From an uncultured Sulfuricurvum sp. (GTDB lineage Bacteria > Campylobacterota > Campylobacteria > Campylobacterales > Sulfurimonadaceae), in contig NZ_CALDDG010000086.1 in NCBI RefSeq assembly GCF_937936435.1, positions 1 through 32,043 of the forward strand: a stretch of 32,043 bases of DNA, given 5' to 3'. The position numbers and the translations under genes are program-made. Under the pieces are notes generated by a model. It was not told where the DNA came from. It worked only from the letters and a program-made list of their open reading frames with translations, and made no database searches. Shown piece after piece: positions 1 through 6,894 of the stretch. Every line of letters begins with the position of its first letter. Position 1 is the stretch's first letter.

Positions 1-14
1 CGCTCTTCCGATCT
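1..14. other. Illumina adapter remnant (not biological)
   Basis: The first 14 bases, CGCTCTTCCGATCT, are the 3' end of the standard Illumina TruSeq/Nextera-style adapter. The reverse complement of the same adapter is at the other end of the window. This is library sequence left on the contig; genomic DNA starts at about 15. Confidence 0.97.
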
Positions 15-115
15 TCTTGTCCTATCCGGAGCATAGCGTTAAAATCCTCTTCTTTCATCGGCTGATGATGCGGAAATTTTATGTGCATTTCCGTTACATA
101 TTCTCTATACGTCAT
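15..115 (-). CDS. 5' part of a small unknown gene, cut by the contig end
   Basis: On the minus strand an ATG at 115-113 follows a GGGGGAG ribosome-binding site and opens 33 codons (MTYREYVTEMHIKFPHHQ..., ending ...AMLRIGQ) that run without a stop into the adapter at 1-14. I do not recognise the protein; the visible part is hydrophilic and His/Met-rich, with no signal peptide. It is divergent from the PhoU-domain gene and shares the 116-259 intergenic space, which probably holds both promoters. The good ribosome-binding site is the main support for the gene being real. Confidence 0.6.
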
Positions 116-223
116 CGCCACTCCCCCCTTATCGGAAATGATGCGGAGAGTATAAAATCAAAAGATTACAAATACCGCACACACAAAAGCTCTTCTTGTA
201 ATGCGGGTGTGATTCTTTACATC

Positions 224-229
224 TACAAT
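224..229 (+). promoter_or_regulatory. Candidate -10 box for the PhoU-domain gene
   Basis: TACAAT lies 30 bases before the start codon in AT-rich DNA. No convincing -35 box is seen, which is usual for housekeeping promoters in Campylobacterota. Weak evidence. Confidence 0.3.
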
Positions 230-259
230 GTGTTACATTTTTCCGAAAGGTGTTATACG

Positions 260-931
260 ATGTTGCCAAGCTATGAACACAAATTGACAGAAATCCGTGA
301 AATGATCTCTTCGCTTCTGTACGACATTCTCCTCTCCAGTCAACAATCCCTCAAAGCTTTTGAGAACAACGACACCGATTTGTATGCGTCCGTCCGCTCA
401 AAAATCAATACTGTCAAAGCGATCACAGATACCATCGATACGAAGATTATCCAAACGATTGCCCTTTTCGGCCCTGAAGCCAATGAACTTAGAGATCTGA
501 TTGTCTATCTCAAAATGACCAATGAAATCGACCGTATCGTCGATAGTATCGATAAATACTGCAAGCGGTTCAACAACCATATATTTGAAGAGTACAATTT
601 AACCTCCTTCAATAACGCGATCATTCAACTGCATAAGACGACGCTCCATACCCTCGAGTATCTTTACGCTTTTTTTATGGACATCGATCATGCCAGTGCC
701 CACGATCTTTACCGAAAAGTCCTTATCGAAGAGTCGATCAATGACGATCTTTTTTCCATTATCGAAAAAGATTTTCTCTCTTTAATCATGACCCATTCAG
801 AACACTCGACCGAATATGTCAATGTCCTCGGAACCCTCAGAAATCTCGAACGGATTGCGGATCGCGCGGTTAGTATCGCGGCCTTGCTACTGTATGCGCA
901 AAATGGGGGAGAGTTGCAGTTGCGCCGATGA
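260..931 (+). CDS. PhoU-domain protein (phosphate uptake regulator-like)
   Basis: The 223-residue protein is all-helical, with two PhoU-like repeats: residues about 5-105 (acidic helices, '...RDLIVYLKMTNEIDRIVDSIDKY') and about 115-215 (ending '...VLGTLRNLERIADRAVSIA'). The pattern E/DR(I/A)xD close to each repeat's end is the PhoU metal-binding signature. PhoU proteins bind metal clusters and link Pst phosphate transport to the PhoR/PhoB two-component system. No pst or pho genes are visible here, so the actual partner is unknown. The start at 260 is preferred because GAAAGG lies ten bases upstream. The open frame extends further back to 17, but that part overlaps the oppositely transcribed gene and looks non-coding. 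Confidence 0.85.
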   Translation: MLPSYEHKLTEIREMISSLLYDILLSSQQSLKAFENNDTDLYASVRSKINTVKAITDTIDTKIIQTIALFGPEANELRDLIVYLKMTNEIDRIVDSIDKYCKRFNNHIFEEYNLTSFNNAIIQLHKTTLHTLEYLYAFFMDIDHASAHDLYRKVLIEESINDDLFSIIEKDFLSLIMTHSEHSTEYVNVLGTLRNLERIADRAVSIAALLLYAQNGGELQLRR

Positions 932-998
932 ATGGCTGCAGAAAGAAAAATTTTCTAAACAATAAAGTTGCGAATCATAGATTTTACATATGTGCGTA

Positions 999-1026
999 AC
1001 ATGGTACTCGTATGCGAATACCATGT
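999..1026. terminator. Hairpin between convergent genes (bidirectional terminator-like)
   Basis: ACATGGTA at 999-1006 pairs with TACCATGT at 1019-1026, and TCG/CGA continues the stem inside. The hairpin sits between the end of the PhoU-domain gene and the end of the convergent cytochrome gene. Neither strand has a proper U-run, so intrinsic termination is only a guess. Confidence 0.4.
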
Positions 1027-1040
1027 CTACACATCTATCG

Positions 1041-1985
1041 TTAATAAGTAGTCGTTACATTGTGCTCTTTACGCCACTGGATAATCGGATTATAGTCTCC
1101 GAACTTATGCTCTTCCTGCGAAAAAGGGTCCGGATACGGCCCCATATGGTATGAAACCGGCCGATCTTCGATATACGGATACTCTTTTGTCAAATTTGGT
1201 TTTGGGCGTTTACGATGATCGTCATTAATATATGCGGCAACGTCGATTGCCTGTTCATCGGTCAAAATCGGATTTTCCCATGTTACGCCTAAGGGCATGT
1301 TATATTTTATAAACTGTGCCGCTTTGATTACGCGATGCATCGACGATCCGGGCTGATACGACATATACCCCCATAACGGCGGATACGTGTACGCTATTCC
1401 GTCCGGTTTGATTTGGCCTTCTCCGTTCTTTCCGTGACATGAAGCACAATAATTTTCATACACGACTTTTCCGTTATTAAGATCAGCCGCTCTATTCGGC
1501 AGCGTAATCTCTTTCAACTCGTCTCCAGGAACGTGAGCTCCCGTGGGAACTCCCGTTCCGAGCCATTTCATATAACTGACAATCGCTAGCATCTCTTTGC
1601 TGTCTAAGGGCATTTTTTTACCGTTAAGCGGACGTTCGATACAGTTATTCACCCGTTGCGACAAAGTCAGAAACTTCCCTTCTCTGCCTCTATACTGCGG
1701 ATATCGAGCGTGGACAGAAAAATAGTTCAAACCGTACGGTCGTCTTCCCGAATCCAGATGGCAGTTATTGCACCCTAACCCATTTCCGCCGAAATGTCCG
1801 ACTTTTCCTTTTGGTCCTAGATAATAAGGGAAATTTGTAACCAACTCTTTTCCATAACGGATTAAATCACCCGTTTTCCCGGCAGGTATCGTCTGTTCGT
1901 CAGGTGGACTGAACAATACTTCTCCCGCTGTTAAACTTACTGATATCAGTAAGAGACTCCACACGTTTTTTTTGCATAACTTCAT
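1041..1985 (-). CDS. tsdA: TsdA-like dihaem cytochrome c (thiosulfate dehydrogenase/tetrathionate reductase)
   Basis: A 314-residue secreted cytochrome. It has a signal peptide (residues 1-20, MKLCKK then a hydrophobic stretch), a first haem site CNNCH at 72-76 and a second CASCH at 180-184. Cys115 lies in 'NNCIERPLNG', matching the N-x-C-x-x-R-x-x-N-G segment that supplies the unusual axial cysteine to haem 1 in TsdA. Met230 ('YNMPLG') is a candidate ligand for haem 2. TsdA enzymes interconvert thiosulfate and tetrathionate in the periplasm. The start at 1985 has AAAGGAG six bases upstream; a longer frame from 2018 has no such site. It is monocistronic and convergent with the PhoU-domain gene. 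A SoxX- or SorB-like role is less likely given the Cys115 motif. Confidence 0.75.
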   Translation of the reverse strand: MKLCKKNVWSLLLISVSLTAGEVLFSPPDEQTIPAGKTGDLIRYGKELVTNFPYYLGPKGKVGHFGGNGLGCNNCHLDSGRRPYGLNYFSVHARYPQYRGREGKFLTLSQRVNNCIERPLNGKKMPLDSKEMLAIVSYMKWLGTGVPTGAHVPGDELKEITLPNRAADLNNGKVVYENYCASCHGKNGEGQIKPDGIAYTYPPLWGYMSYQPGSSMHRVIKAAQFIKYNMPLGVTWENPILTDEQAIDVAAYINDDHRKRPKPNLTKEYPYIEDRPVSYHMGPYPDPFSQEEHKFGDYNPIIQWRKEHNVTTTY

Positions 1986-2241
1986 TTTAAACTCCTTTTG
2001 TGTTATTGCACCAATCATTTTATTTAAGTAAATATAAAATATAGATTCTAGTTTAATTACAAAAGGTATTTTAAAATCCGGCTAGCAAACATGATACTAT
2101 ACGCGAAGCAGAGAAGAGTTCGGAAAAATGCAGTTCGTGAGACACACTAATGGCGTAAACTATATAAACGCATACGGAATAAAAATGTCACTGAGGATTT
2201 TTAAAGTCTTTGAAAGTGCAGTAAATAGAGGATTTTATGGC
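1986..2241. other. Non-coding chromosomal DNA between the cytochrome gene and the element
   Basis: This AT-rich 256-base stretch holds the promoter of the TsdA-like gene (TATA-rich boxes around 2028-2050 on the minus strand) and ends at the left core repeat of the integrative element. No gene or other structure could be supported. Confidence 0.5.
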
Positions 2242-2253
2242 CAGCTAGGGATT
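2242..2253 (+). repeat. Left core attachment repeat (12 bp)
   Basis: CAGCTAGGGATT is identical to 6902-6913, in the T-arm/acceptor end of tRNA-Ser. The outer flank TATGGC also resembles the tRNA tail (TATGGCGGA), with three bases missing, as expected of a decayed displaced tRNA end. Confidence 0.65.
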
Positions 2254-2841
2254 AAAATATCCCTTATTTTTGGGATTTAAAAGGCTTTTGTATTTGAAAC
2301 CTACATTAAAACCTACATTAGCGAAAAAGTGACCCTATAAAATCACTCTTTTGATGATCTCATTGTATCAATCCGAAACTTAATCATGTCAATGTTTACC
2401 GTTCATGTTTTTGCAATTCGTTCCCCGCTTCCCTCTAAGGAATACTTTAGGCTCAATTTTGAGCGCATCATCTTGATATTAAAATCCTGATGTTTTATGA
2501 TCTCCCCAAATTTGGGGGCATTGTCGGGGTGTGTCCAAACTTGGACGGACTATTGATCTATCTTTGAAAGTTAACATTAGTTAGCAAGGTAAGGTTTTGT
2601 TAGGTTTTCTAAAGCTGTATCGATCAATCTCATCGAGATAATAGGGCTATTGAATTGCTTTAACTTAGTGTTGAATTTGAAGAGATACGCCCCCATTATG
2701 TCGGGGGTAGGTGTTGAATTTGATACTACGTTTTTAGTAAGTTTTTATAGCGGATTTTTAGGGGATTTTTTAGTGTTTCCTTTTATCGACAAAGTACGAT
2801 AACAACGGGGTTTTAGTGCTTCCTTTTTGTAACCTTTTCAG
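2254..2841. other. Gene-free left end of the element, rich in palindromes
   Basis: No gene of useful length is present on either strand. The stretch has a hairpin ATCCC/GGGAT at 2259-2276, a perfect palindrome CCCCAAATTTGGGG at 2504-2517, GTCCAAACTTGGAC at 2533-2546, CCCCC/GGGGG flanking eight bases at 2690-2707, and two near-identical copies of TTTTAGTGYTTCCTTTT near 2768 and 2811. It could hold a replication origin, a packaging site or terminators; the sequence does not decide which. Confidence 0.5.
2298..2320 (+). repeat. Left arm-type integrase repeats
   Basis: Two tandem copies of AACCTACATTA start at 2298 and 2310, a 12-bp period. Bases 2301-2320 (CTACATTAAAACCTACATTA) are exactly repeated at 6753-6772 near the other end. 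Position and phasing fit arm-type binding sites of a tyrosine integrase or sites for the AlpA-like protein. Confidence 0.6.
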
Positions 2842-3165
2842 TTATTTATCAAACCTTATTTTTAAGTCTTTTTTGATTTGATTAAATTCTTTTTTCATCA
2901 TGTACCCATCATCCAGTTTACCAAACAATTTTTTGACGATTAACAGATAGGTATCAATCAATAACGCTTTTTCGCCCGTCCACTCTTTGCCGTCCTCTAT
3001 TATCATCATAGCGTCATGATTGACGTATGCAATGAGTAAAAGGATTTTAACGGCGTTCACTATCTCCCCCCGTTGCCACTCTTCACGTGGAGAGAGTGAG
3101 GGGATAGGCTTCAATCGTTTAATTTTCGGTACGGCTTGGATTGTTTTTAGTTCATTCGATCTCAT
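2842..3165 (-). CDS. Unknown small protein, last gene of the element's operon
   Basis: A 107-residue protein that I do not recognise. The N-terminal 30 residues are basic and proline-rich, the middle (about 33-50) is a hydrophobic helix, and the rest is charged and helical with a lysine-rich end. Its ATG overlaps the last 14 bases of the TerS-like gene in another frame and it has only a weak ribosome-binding site, so translation is probably coupled to the upstream gene. In phage satellites the gene after a small terminase-like gene often concerns packaging or capsid redirection, but nothing in this sequence proves that role. Confidence 0.65.
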   Translation of the reverse strand: MRSNELKTIQAVPKIKRLKPIPSLSPREEWQRGEIVNAVKILLLIAYVNHDAMMIIEDGKEWTGEKALLIDTYLLIVKKLFGKLDDGYMMKKEFNQIKKDLKIRFDK

Positions 3166-3571
3166 TGAGCTTGACCGTTACCGCTTCTTTTTTCCCCGTG
3201 TATTCGCACGTAGTGACTAACCCCGTCTGTATAAAAGAGGTTTGTTTTTCGATCTTCTCTAACTGAGCGATAATATCATTCCTCACCGTTGCAAGGTCTT
3301 TGAGTGTCGCAGTGCTGTAATCAAATTTCTCTATCGCTTCATCGATCTTTGAGAGGTGTTTTAGGAGCTGTTCATATTTCGCCTTAACGGTGTATTGGTA
3401 CTCCTCTTTGAGCGTTGCAAGGGATTGAAATTTCATATCGTTTAACTCATCTTTAAACAATCGCCCCCACTGTATTAAAGTTTGTTTGGATGATTTTAGC
3501 TCAATGGCGATTTTGTCGAAACTCATCCCCGACGCTCTGAGCTGTAAAAACTTCTTTTGTTTATCGTTCAT
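3152..3571 (-). CDS. HTH plus coiled-coil protein, terminase-small-subunit-like
   Basis: A 139-residue protein. Residues about 3-37 ('KQKKFLQLRASGMSFDKIAIELK...QTLIQWGRLF') form a sigma-like helix-turn-helix, followed by a long charged coiled coil (about 45-115) and a short C-terminal tail. This HTH-then-helical-oligomerisation plan is that of small terminase subunits and related phage DNA-binding proteins, which recognise the packaging site. The assignment is from architecture only. AAGGGG lies five bases before the ATG. The gene overlaps the small gene before it by 11 bases and the gene after it by 14. A plain transcriptional regulator is the alternative. Confidence 0.7.
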   Translation of the reverse strand: MNDKQKKFLQLRASGMSFDKIAIELKSSKQTLIQWGRLFKDELNDMKFQSLATLKEEYQYTVKAKYEQLLKHLSKIDEAIEKFDYSTATLKDLATVRNDIIAQLEKIEKQTSFIQTGLVTTCEYTGKKEAVTVKLNEIE

Positions 3572-3698
3572 TTTCTCCCCTTGGATTTTTAAACGTGATT
3601 GTTATCGCCGTATCTTTGAATAATGGATATTCTCTCATTATCGCCTTGATCTTCTTTTTCGCTTTGGCTTCAAGTGCTTTGCGCTGTTTGGTATTCAT
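3561..3698 (-). CDS. Unknown 45-residue basic protein
   Basis: MNTKQRKALEAKAKKKIKAI..., 45 residues, with a very Lys-rich helical N-terminal half, no cysteines and an 'ITITFKNPRGENER' end. AAAGGGG sits five bases before the ATG. The start overlaps the stop of the Rep-like gene as ATGA, and its own stop overlaps the start of the TerS-like gene. The overlaps plus the ribosome-binding site make it a believable gene although it is short. I do not recognise it; a nucleic-acid-binding accessory peptide is possible from charge alone. Confidence 0.65.
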   Translation of the reverse strand: MNTKQRKALEAKAKKKIKAIMREYPLFKDTAITITFKNPRGENER

Positions 3699-4381
3699 CC
3701 GTTCCCCTTTGTTAGGTCTATGATCTCTTTTTTCATTTCGTAAAGCGGTATCGCTAAATCACGGGCGTTTGGTATCGTCACCTTAAACTCTATTCGCCAT
3801 AATGGAGCATTTAAACCGTTCTTTAGTGCCTTATTGTAAATAAGTACTTTTTCGATCATCTGAATGTTAGGCGTGTTGATATAAACGCTGTCTTTGTAAG
3901 GTGTGAGATTAAACCTCTTTGATAGCTCTTCAAGGTTCGGCGGTATCGGAATATCAAAACACACGTCAATCTCTGAAACGTCTTTGAGGATGTTTAAAAT
4001 GCTTTTGACGGTGTGAGTATTTGGAGCTGATGAGGTGTATTGCTTCATCCCAAAAATAACCATGACTGAATGGCGGTATTTCTTTTTTATGGGGTCTTTT
4101 TTATTGAAGTAATAAATATTTTCACGCTCAAACTGATAGGCTGATGTGATCTCATCATCTTTGAGTCTCTTTTTCAGCTTTGCCGAAATATTAGAGGAGG
4201 GGGTGACCTTATGCCATTTACCCAAACTATCCAACGCCTCTTTTTTGTATTGCTTTTGATAGTCTATCCGTATGGTGTCGATTGCAAAATCTGTCCCGTG
4301 ATCTTGATTAAAATCATTGAGATAGGCTTCAATTCTTTCGAGTATTTCTTTCATAATCAACCCGCTTTTTTCTTGGTTCAT
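3695..4381 (-). CDS. Rep-like protein of the element (possible replication initiator)
   Basis: A 228-residue protein. Residues 130-225 read '...SEIDVCFDIPIPPNLEELSKRF...VYINTPNIQMIEKVLIYNKALKNGL...WRIEFKVTIPN', which resembles the core of Rep_trans/phage-type replication initiators: a 'D-x-x-F-D' strand, a 'YNKALKN' helix and an 'RIEFK' strand. The match is from pattern memory, not a search. No clear ribosome-binding site precedes the ATG at 4381, and an internal ATG ten codons in is an alternative start. A 248-base gap separates it from the gene upstream, so it may have its own promoter. Its stop overlaps the next gene as ATGA. In PICI- and P4-like satellites a replication gene occupies this position. 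Confidence 0.6.
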   Translation of the reverse strand: MNQEKSGLIMKEILERIEAYLNDFNQDHGTDFAIDTIRIDYQKQYKKEALDSLGKWHKVTPSSNISAKLKKRLKDDEITSAYQFERENIYYFNKKDPIKKKYRHSVMVIFGMKQYTSSAPNTHTVKSILNILKDVSEIDVCFDIPIPPNLEELSKRFNLTPYKDSVYINTPNIQMIEKVLIYNKALKNGLNAPLWRIEFKVTIPNARDLAIPLYEMKKEIIDLTKGNG

Positions 4382-4629
4382 TTATTAGATTTTGGAATGT
4401 AAATACCACTACACTACGGGGGCGTTTTCTTAAAGTGCATCATAACGGCACTTTCGCAACCTCAAACAAAGCCCCGCCCCGCCGTGGATAGAGGCTTGTT
4501 TTTATGTAACATTTTCACACTATGACCTCATCATCTCATTAGATGGTATTAGTCTTTATTGTAAGGGGTATTTTTTTGAAGCTGAAACGCTGTTTTTGAG
4601 AGTTGCACCGCTCCGAAATGGAGCTATTA
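4382..4629. other. Gap within the element with a GC-rich hairpin
   Basis: No believable gene. AAACAAAGCC near 4464 can pair with GGCTTGTTT near 4493 around a GC-rich loop (GCCCCGCCCCGCC), followed by T's on the plus strand. It may be a terminator or a replication-related structure for the Rep-like gene next to it. The promoter of that gene should also lie here. Confidence 0.35.
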
Positions 4630-4908
4630 TTATTCATTATTCCCGCTTGGTTTTTGAGCGTGTTTTTCAAACATAGCCAACACTTTACGGGCGTGTTCTT
4701 TGTTTCGGATAATGTAATAGTGCTTTAACCCTTTGCCTCTTGGTACGCTGTCGATAATCAGCCCGTGGGCTTCTCGTAACTCTGTGGCATAGTTCGCTAA
4801 CCATGAAACGCCGTAACGTCTCCCATCGGATGCCCCGATACTTTCTCCATTGAGTAAATCCCGCAAAAAACGGCGCATTACTGAGCGTTTATGATAAATG
4901 TGTTTCAT
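4630..4908 (-). CDS. Winged-helix DNA-binding protein (HTH_39-like)
   Basis: A 92-residue basic protein. Residues about 8-70 ('SVMRRFLRDLLNGESIGASDGRRYGVSWLANYATELREAHGLIIDSV...KHYYI') fit a small winged helix of the kind seen in phage and satellite proteins: helix, ligand turn, recognition helix 'SWLANYATELREAHG', then a beta wing with a conserved Tyr pair. It starts inside the stop codon of the AlpA-like gene (ATGA), so the two are translationally coupled. Possible roles are regulator or replication accessory factor. It ends in a hydrophilic tail. Confidence 0.6.
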   Translation of the reverse strand: MKHIYHKRSVMRRFLRDLLNGESIGASDGRRYGVSWLANYATELREAHGLIIDSVPRGKGLKHYYIIRNKEHARKVLAMFEKHAQKPSGNNE

Positions 4909-5081
4909 GCTGATACCGTCATGCTGTCAATGAGTGCATCTAAATCACTCTTTTTAAAGATTGTTACCCGTGGGCTTAGTTTGATCGGGTGTAATTTCCC
5001 TTGTTTAGCGTAAAGCCATACTGTGGAAACACCCACACCTAAATATTGAGCCGCTTGTTTGTCTCTAAAATGTTCGTTCAT
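4905..5081 (-). CDS. AlpA-like excisionase/transcriptional regulator
   Basis: A 58-residue MerR/excisionase-fold HTH protein: 'FRDKQAAQYLGVGVSTVWLYAKQGKLHPIKLSPRVTIFKKSDLDALI'. This is the standard order of HTH, short wing and 'F-x-x-x-D-L-D' ending of AlpA/Xis-like proteins that control satellite and prophage integrases. CAGGAA lies nine bases before the ATG, and the stop overlaps the next gene. It is the first gene of the element's leftward operon; the 357-base region upstream with a long inverted repeat probably holds its promoter and operator. Confidence 0.8.
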   Translation of the reverse strand: MNEHFRDKQAAQYLGVGVSTVWLYAKQGKLHPIKLSPRVTIFKKSDLDALIDSMTVSA

Positions 5082-5438
5082 TGAAGAATTCCTGAAATTG
5101 AATTCAACTTATTCCGTAATTTATAAATAGTAAGTGATTTTGATTTTTGTAGTATGGAGTGGAGTTGTAGGCACTCTATAACAAACAATAAGCTTTCACT
5201 TACTATCGGTTATAAAGACCTACTACCCTCTTCAGCACAGCTTAAACCATCGTAGATAGTTCGGGGGATTCCTGCTTTATTTTCTAATATTTTATTAGTA
5301 TTGACCAGCACAACCAATCAATTCCGTAATTAACATTAATAAATTGTAGAGATATTATAGCTATTCCTCTAATAGATTGCAAGTAGCTTTAAAGTTCGAT
5401 AATTAAGGCGTTCCACGTTCGCTTACTAATAAAATAAA
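5082..5438. promoter_or_regulatory. Control region upstream of the AlpA-like gene
   Basis: Gene-free, very AT-rich DNA between the integrase end and the AlpA-like start. It holds an 11-bp perfect inverted repeat ATAGTAAGTGA (5127-5137)/TCACTTACTAT (5196-5206), extended by TTATAA on the outer side of each arm. It also has a palindrome CTAATA-TTT-TATTAG at 5284-5298 and two copies of ATTCCGTAATT (5111 and 5321). Likely promoter and operator of the leftward operon; which protein binds is unknown. Confidence 0.5.
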
Positions 5439-6695
5439 TTATTTCATTCTCTTTACTTCATCGAGAAAATCCGCCCACCATTGCATAAGCCCTACACGTT
5501 GTTCCCAGTATTCCGCACGGTTATAAGCTCCTTTGACTTTGTTCTTTTCGGTATGGGCTAAATGTCGCTCTATGATGTCGGTGTGATAGCCGTGCTGTTC
5601 TATGTTCTCATTCGCTACGGTCGAAAACATCGCTCTAAATCCATGCGATACGATTTCATCATTACCGTAACCTAACCGTCTTAACGCTTTGTTCATTGTC
5701 CCGTCACTGATTGGCTTTTGTGTGGTGTAGAGTGCAGGGAATAGGTAACGGCTTCGTCCTTTGGTGTGCGGGGTAAGTTCTTCGAGTATCGCTTTGAGTT
5801 GTTTAGTGATCGGGACAACGTGGGGGCGTTTCATCTTCATTTTTTCGGCACTTATTCGCCATTCCATCGCCTCTAAATCAAATTCGTCCCATTCAGCGAA
5901 ACGGATATTATAAGGACGTTGAGCGGTGAGCATCGCCAGTTTAAGGGCGCATTTCGTGATAACTTCCCCTTGGTACTCATCGATCAAATTAGCCAGTTTC
6001 CCTATCTCTTTGGGGTCGGTGATCGTCGGGAAACTTTTGCTTTCTATTTTGCCGATAACGTAGCGTTTATCAATATCCGCCGTAATGTTATGGGGGACGA
6101 TTTCACGGGTGACGGCATAGCGGTACACTTGGTTAATGATGTTGAGAGTACGTTTCGCCGTTTCCGCTTTCCCATCGTTTTTTAATTGCTCCAAACATTC
6201 TATGATCTGTAAACGGGTAACGTCCTCCATCGGCATAGCTCCGATATGTGGGAAGATATGATTTTCAAGCCGTGCCAGTTTGAGAGAGTGATAACGGGGT
6301 ACGAGTTCGCCCGTGATACTGTCTATAAAGTCCCGTGATACTTTTTCAAAGGTGTTGAGTGATCGCACCGTTTCGATCTCTTTGGCTTTGGCTTCATCCT
6401 CTTTTTGTTTCTTTATGGCTTTTTTCTCTTCGATGGGGTCGATACCGTTTAAAACTTTCGCTTTGAGTTCGTCACGTTTGGCTCTTGCATCTTTGAGAGA
6501 GACGGCGGGGTAAGTGCCTCCCGTTGTCGCTTTGGGCTTTCCGTTCACGGTGTAGCGAATTTCCCAAACTTTTCGCCCGTCGGGAAAAATTGCAAGTTGC
6601 AACCCATTCCCATCGGCTAACGTGTATTTTTTCTCTTTCGATTTCGCACTTTTTATTTCGGTATCTTTGAGCGGTGTTATCTTCTTGTTCGCCAT
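5439..6695 (-). CDS. P4-type tyrosine site-specific integrase
   Basis: A 418-residue integrase with the N-terminal DUF4102 arm-binding domain (1-90, 'YTLADGNGLQLAIFPDGRKVWEIRYTVNGK'), a core-binding SAM-like domain (about 115-205) and the catalytic domain. The catalytic set is visible: Arg260 ('TAQRPYN'), His351 and Arg354 ('HGFR'), the 'RHLAH' His (378/381) and Tyr391 ('GAYNRAEYWEQR'). It ends with the 'MQWWADFLD' tail typical of P4-like integrases. AGAGGGG lies eight bases before the ATG. The gene is beside the 3' end of tRNA-Ser, the usual target. Its promoter region has an inverted repeat of the putative arm-site motif, suggesting autoregulation. Confidence 0.95.
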   Translation of the reverse strand: MANKKITPLKDTEIKSAKSKEKKYTLADGNGLQLAIFPDGRKVWEIRYTVNGKPKATTGGTYPAVSLKDARAKRDELKAKVLNGIDPIEEKKAIKKQKEDEAKAKEIETVRSLNTFEKVSRDFIDSITGELVPRYHSLKLARLENHIFPHIGAMPMEDVTRLQIIECLEQLKNDGKAETAKRTLNIINQVYRYAVTREIVPHNITADIDKRYVIGKIESKSFPTITDPKEIGKLANLIDEYQGEVITKCALKLAMLTAQRPYNIRFAEWDEFDLEAMEWRISAEKMKMKRPHVVPITKQLKAILEELTPHTKGRSRYLFPALYTTQKPISDGTMNKALRRLGYGNDEIVSHGFRAMFSTVANENIEQHGYHTDIIERHLAHTEKNKVKGAYNRAEYWEQRVGLMQWWADFLDEVKRMK

Positions 6696-6708
6696 GTTTT
6701 ACCCCTCT

Positions 6709-6772
6709 TAATGTAGGTTTCAAAACCTACATAATGGAGTATGATAGAGAAACTACATTAAAACCTACATTA
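6709..6772. repeat. Right arm-type repeats and inverted repeat at the integrase promoter
   Basis: TAATGTAGGTTT at 6709-6720 faces AACCTACATAA at 6724-6734, an inverted repeat of the same 11-base motif found at the left end. Tandem copies at 6751-6760 (one base shorter) and 6762-6772 follow with a 12-bp phase. Bases 6753-6772 equal 2301-2320 exactly. The inverted pair lies 14-40 bases upstream of the integrase start codon. Confidence 0.65.
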
Positions 6773-6894
6773 AAAAGATAGATTCGATTAAATGGGATAA
6801 ATACATATTAGAGGCTAATTAGATAATAAAGTGCCTATTTAAGGGGTTTATTTTGTATGTTTTGAATTAAATTAGAGGGGATTGTTTTGATGTA

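Noticed and set aside
17..259. N-terminal extension of the PhoU-domain gene
   Set aside because: The frame is open, but the extension overlaps a divergent gene with a good ribosome-binding site, is not PhoU-like, and begins next to the adapter. The start at 260 has its own ribosome-binding site.
2490..2570. 25-codon plus-strand frame through the palindromes at the left end of the element
   Set aside because: It is too short, has no ribosome-binding site, and its sequence is dictated by the palindromes.
4441..4560. Very short frames (9 and 18 codons) in the gap before the Rep-like gene
   Set aside because: They are too short and have no supporting features other than a weak ribosome-binding site.
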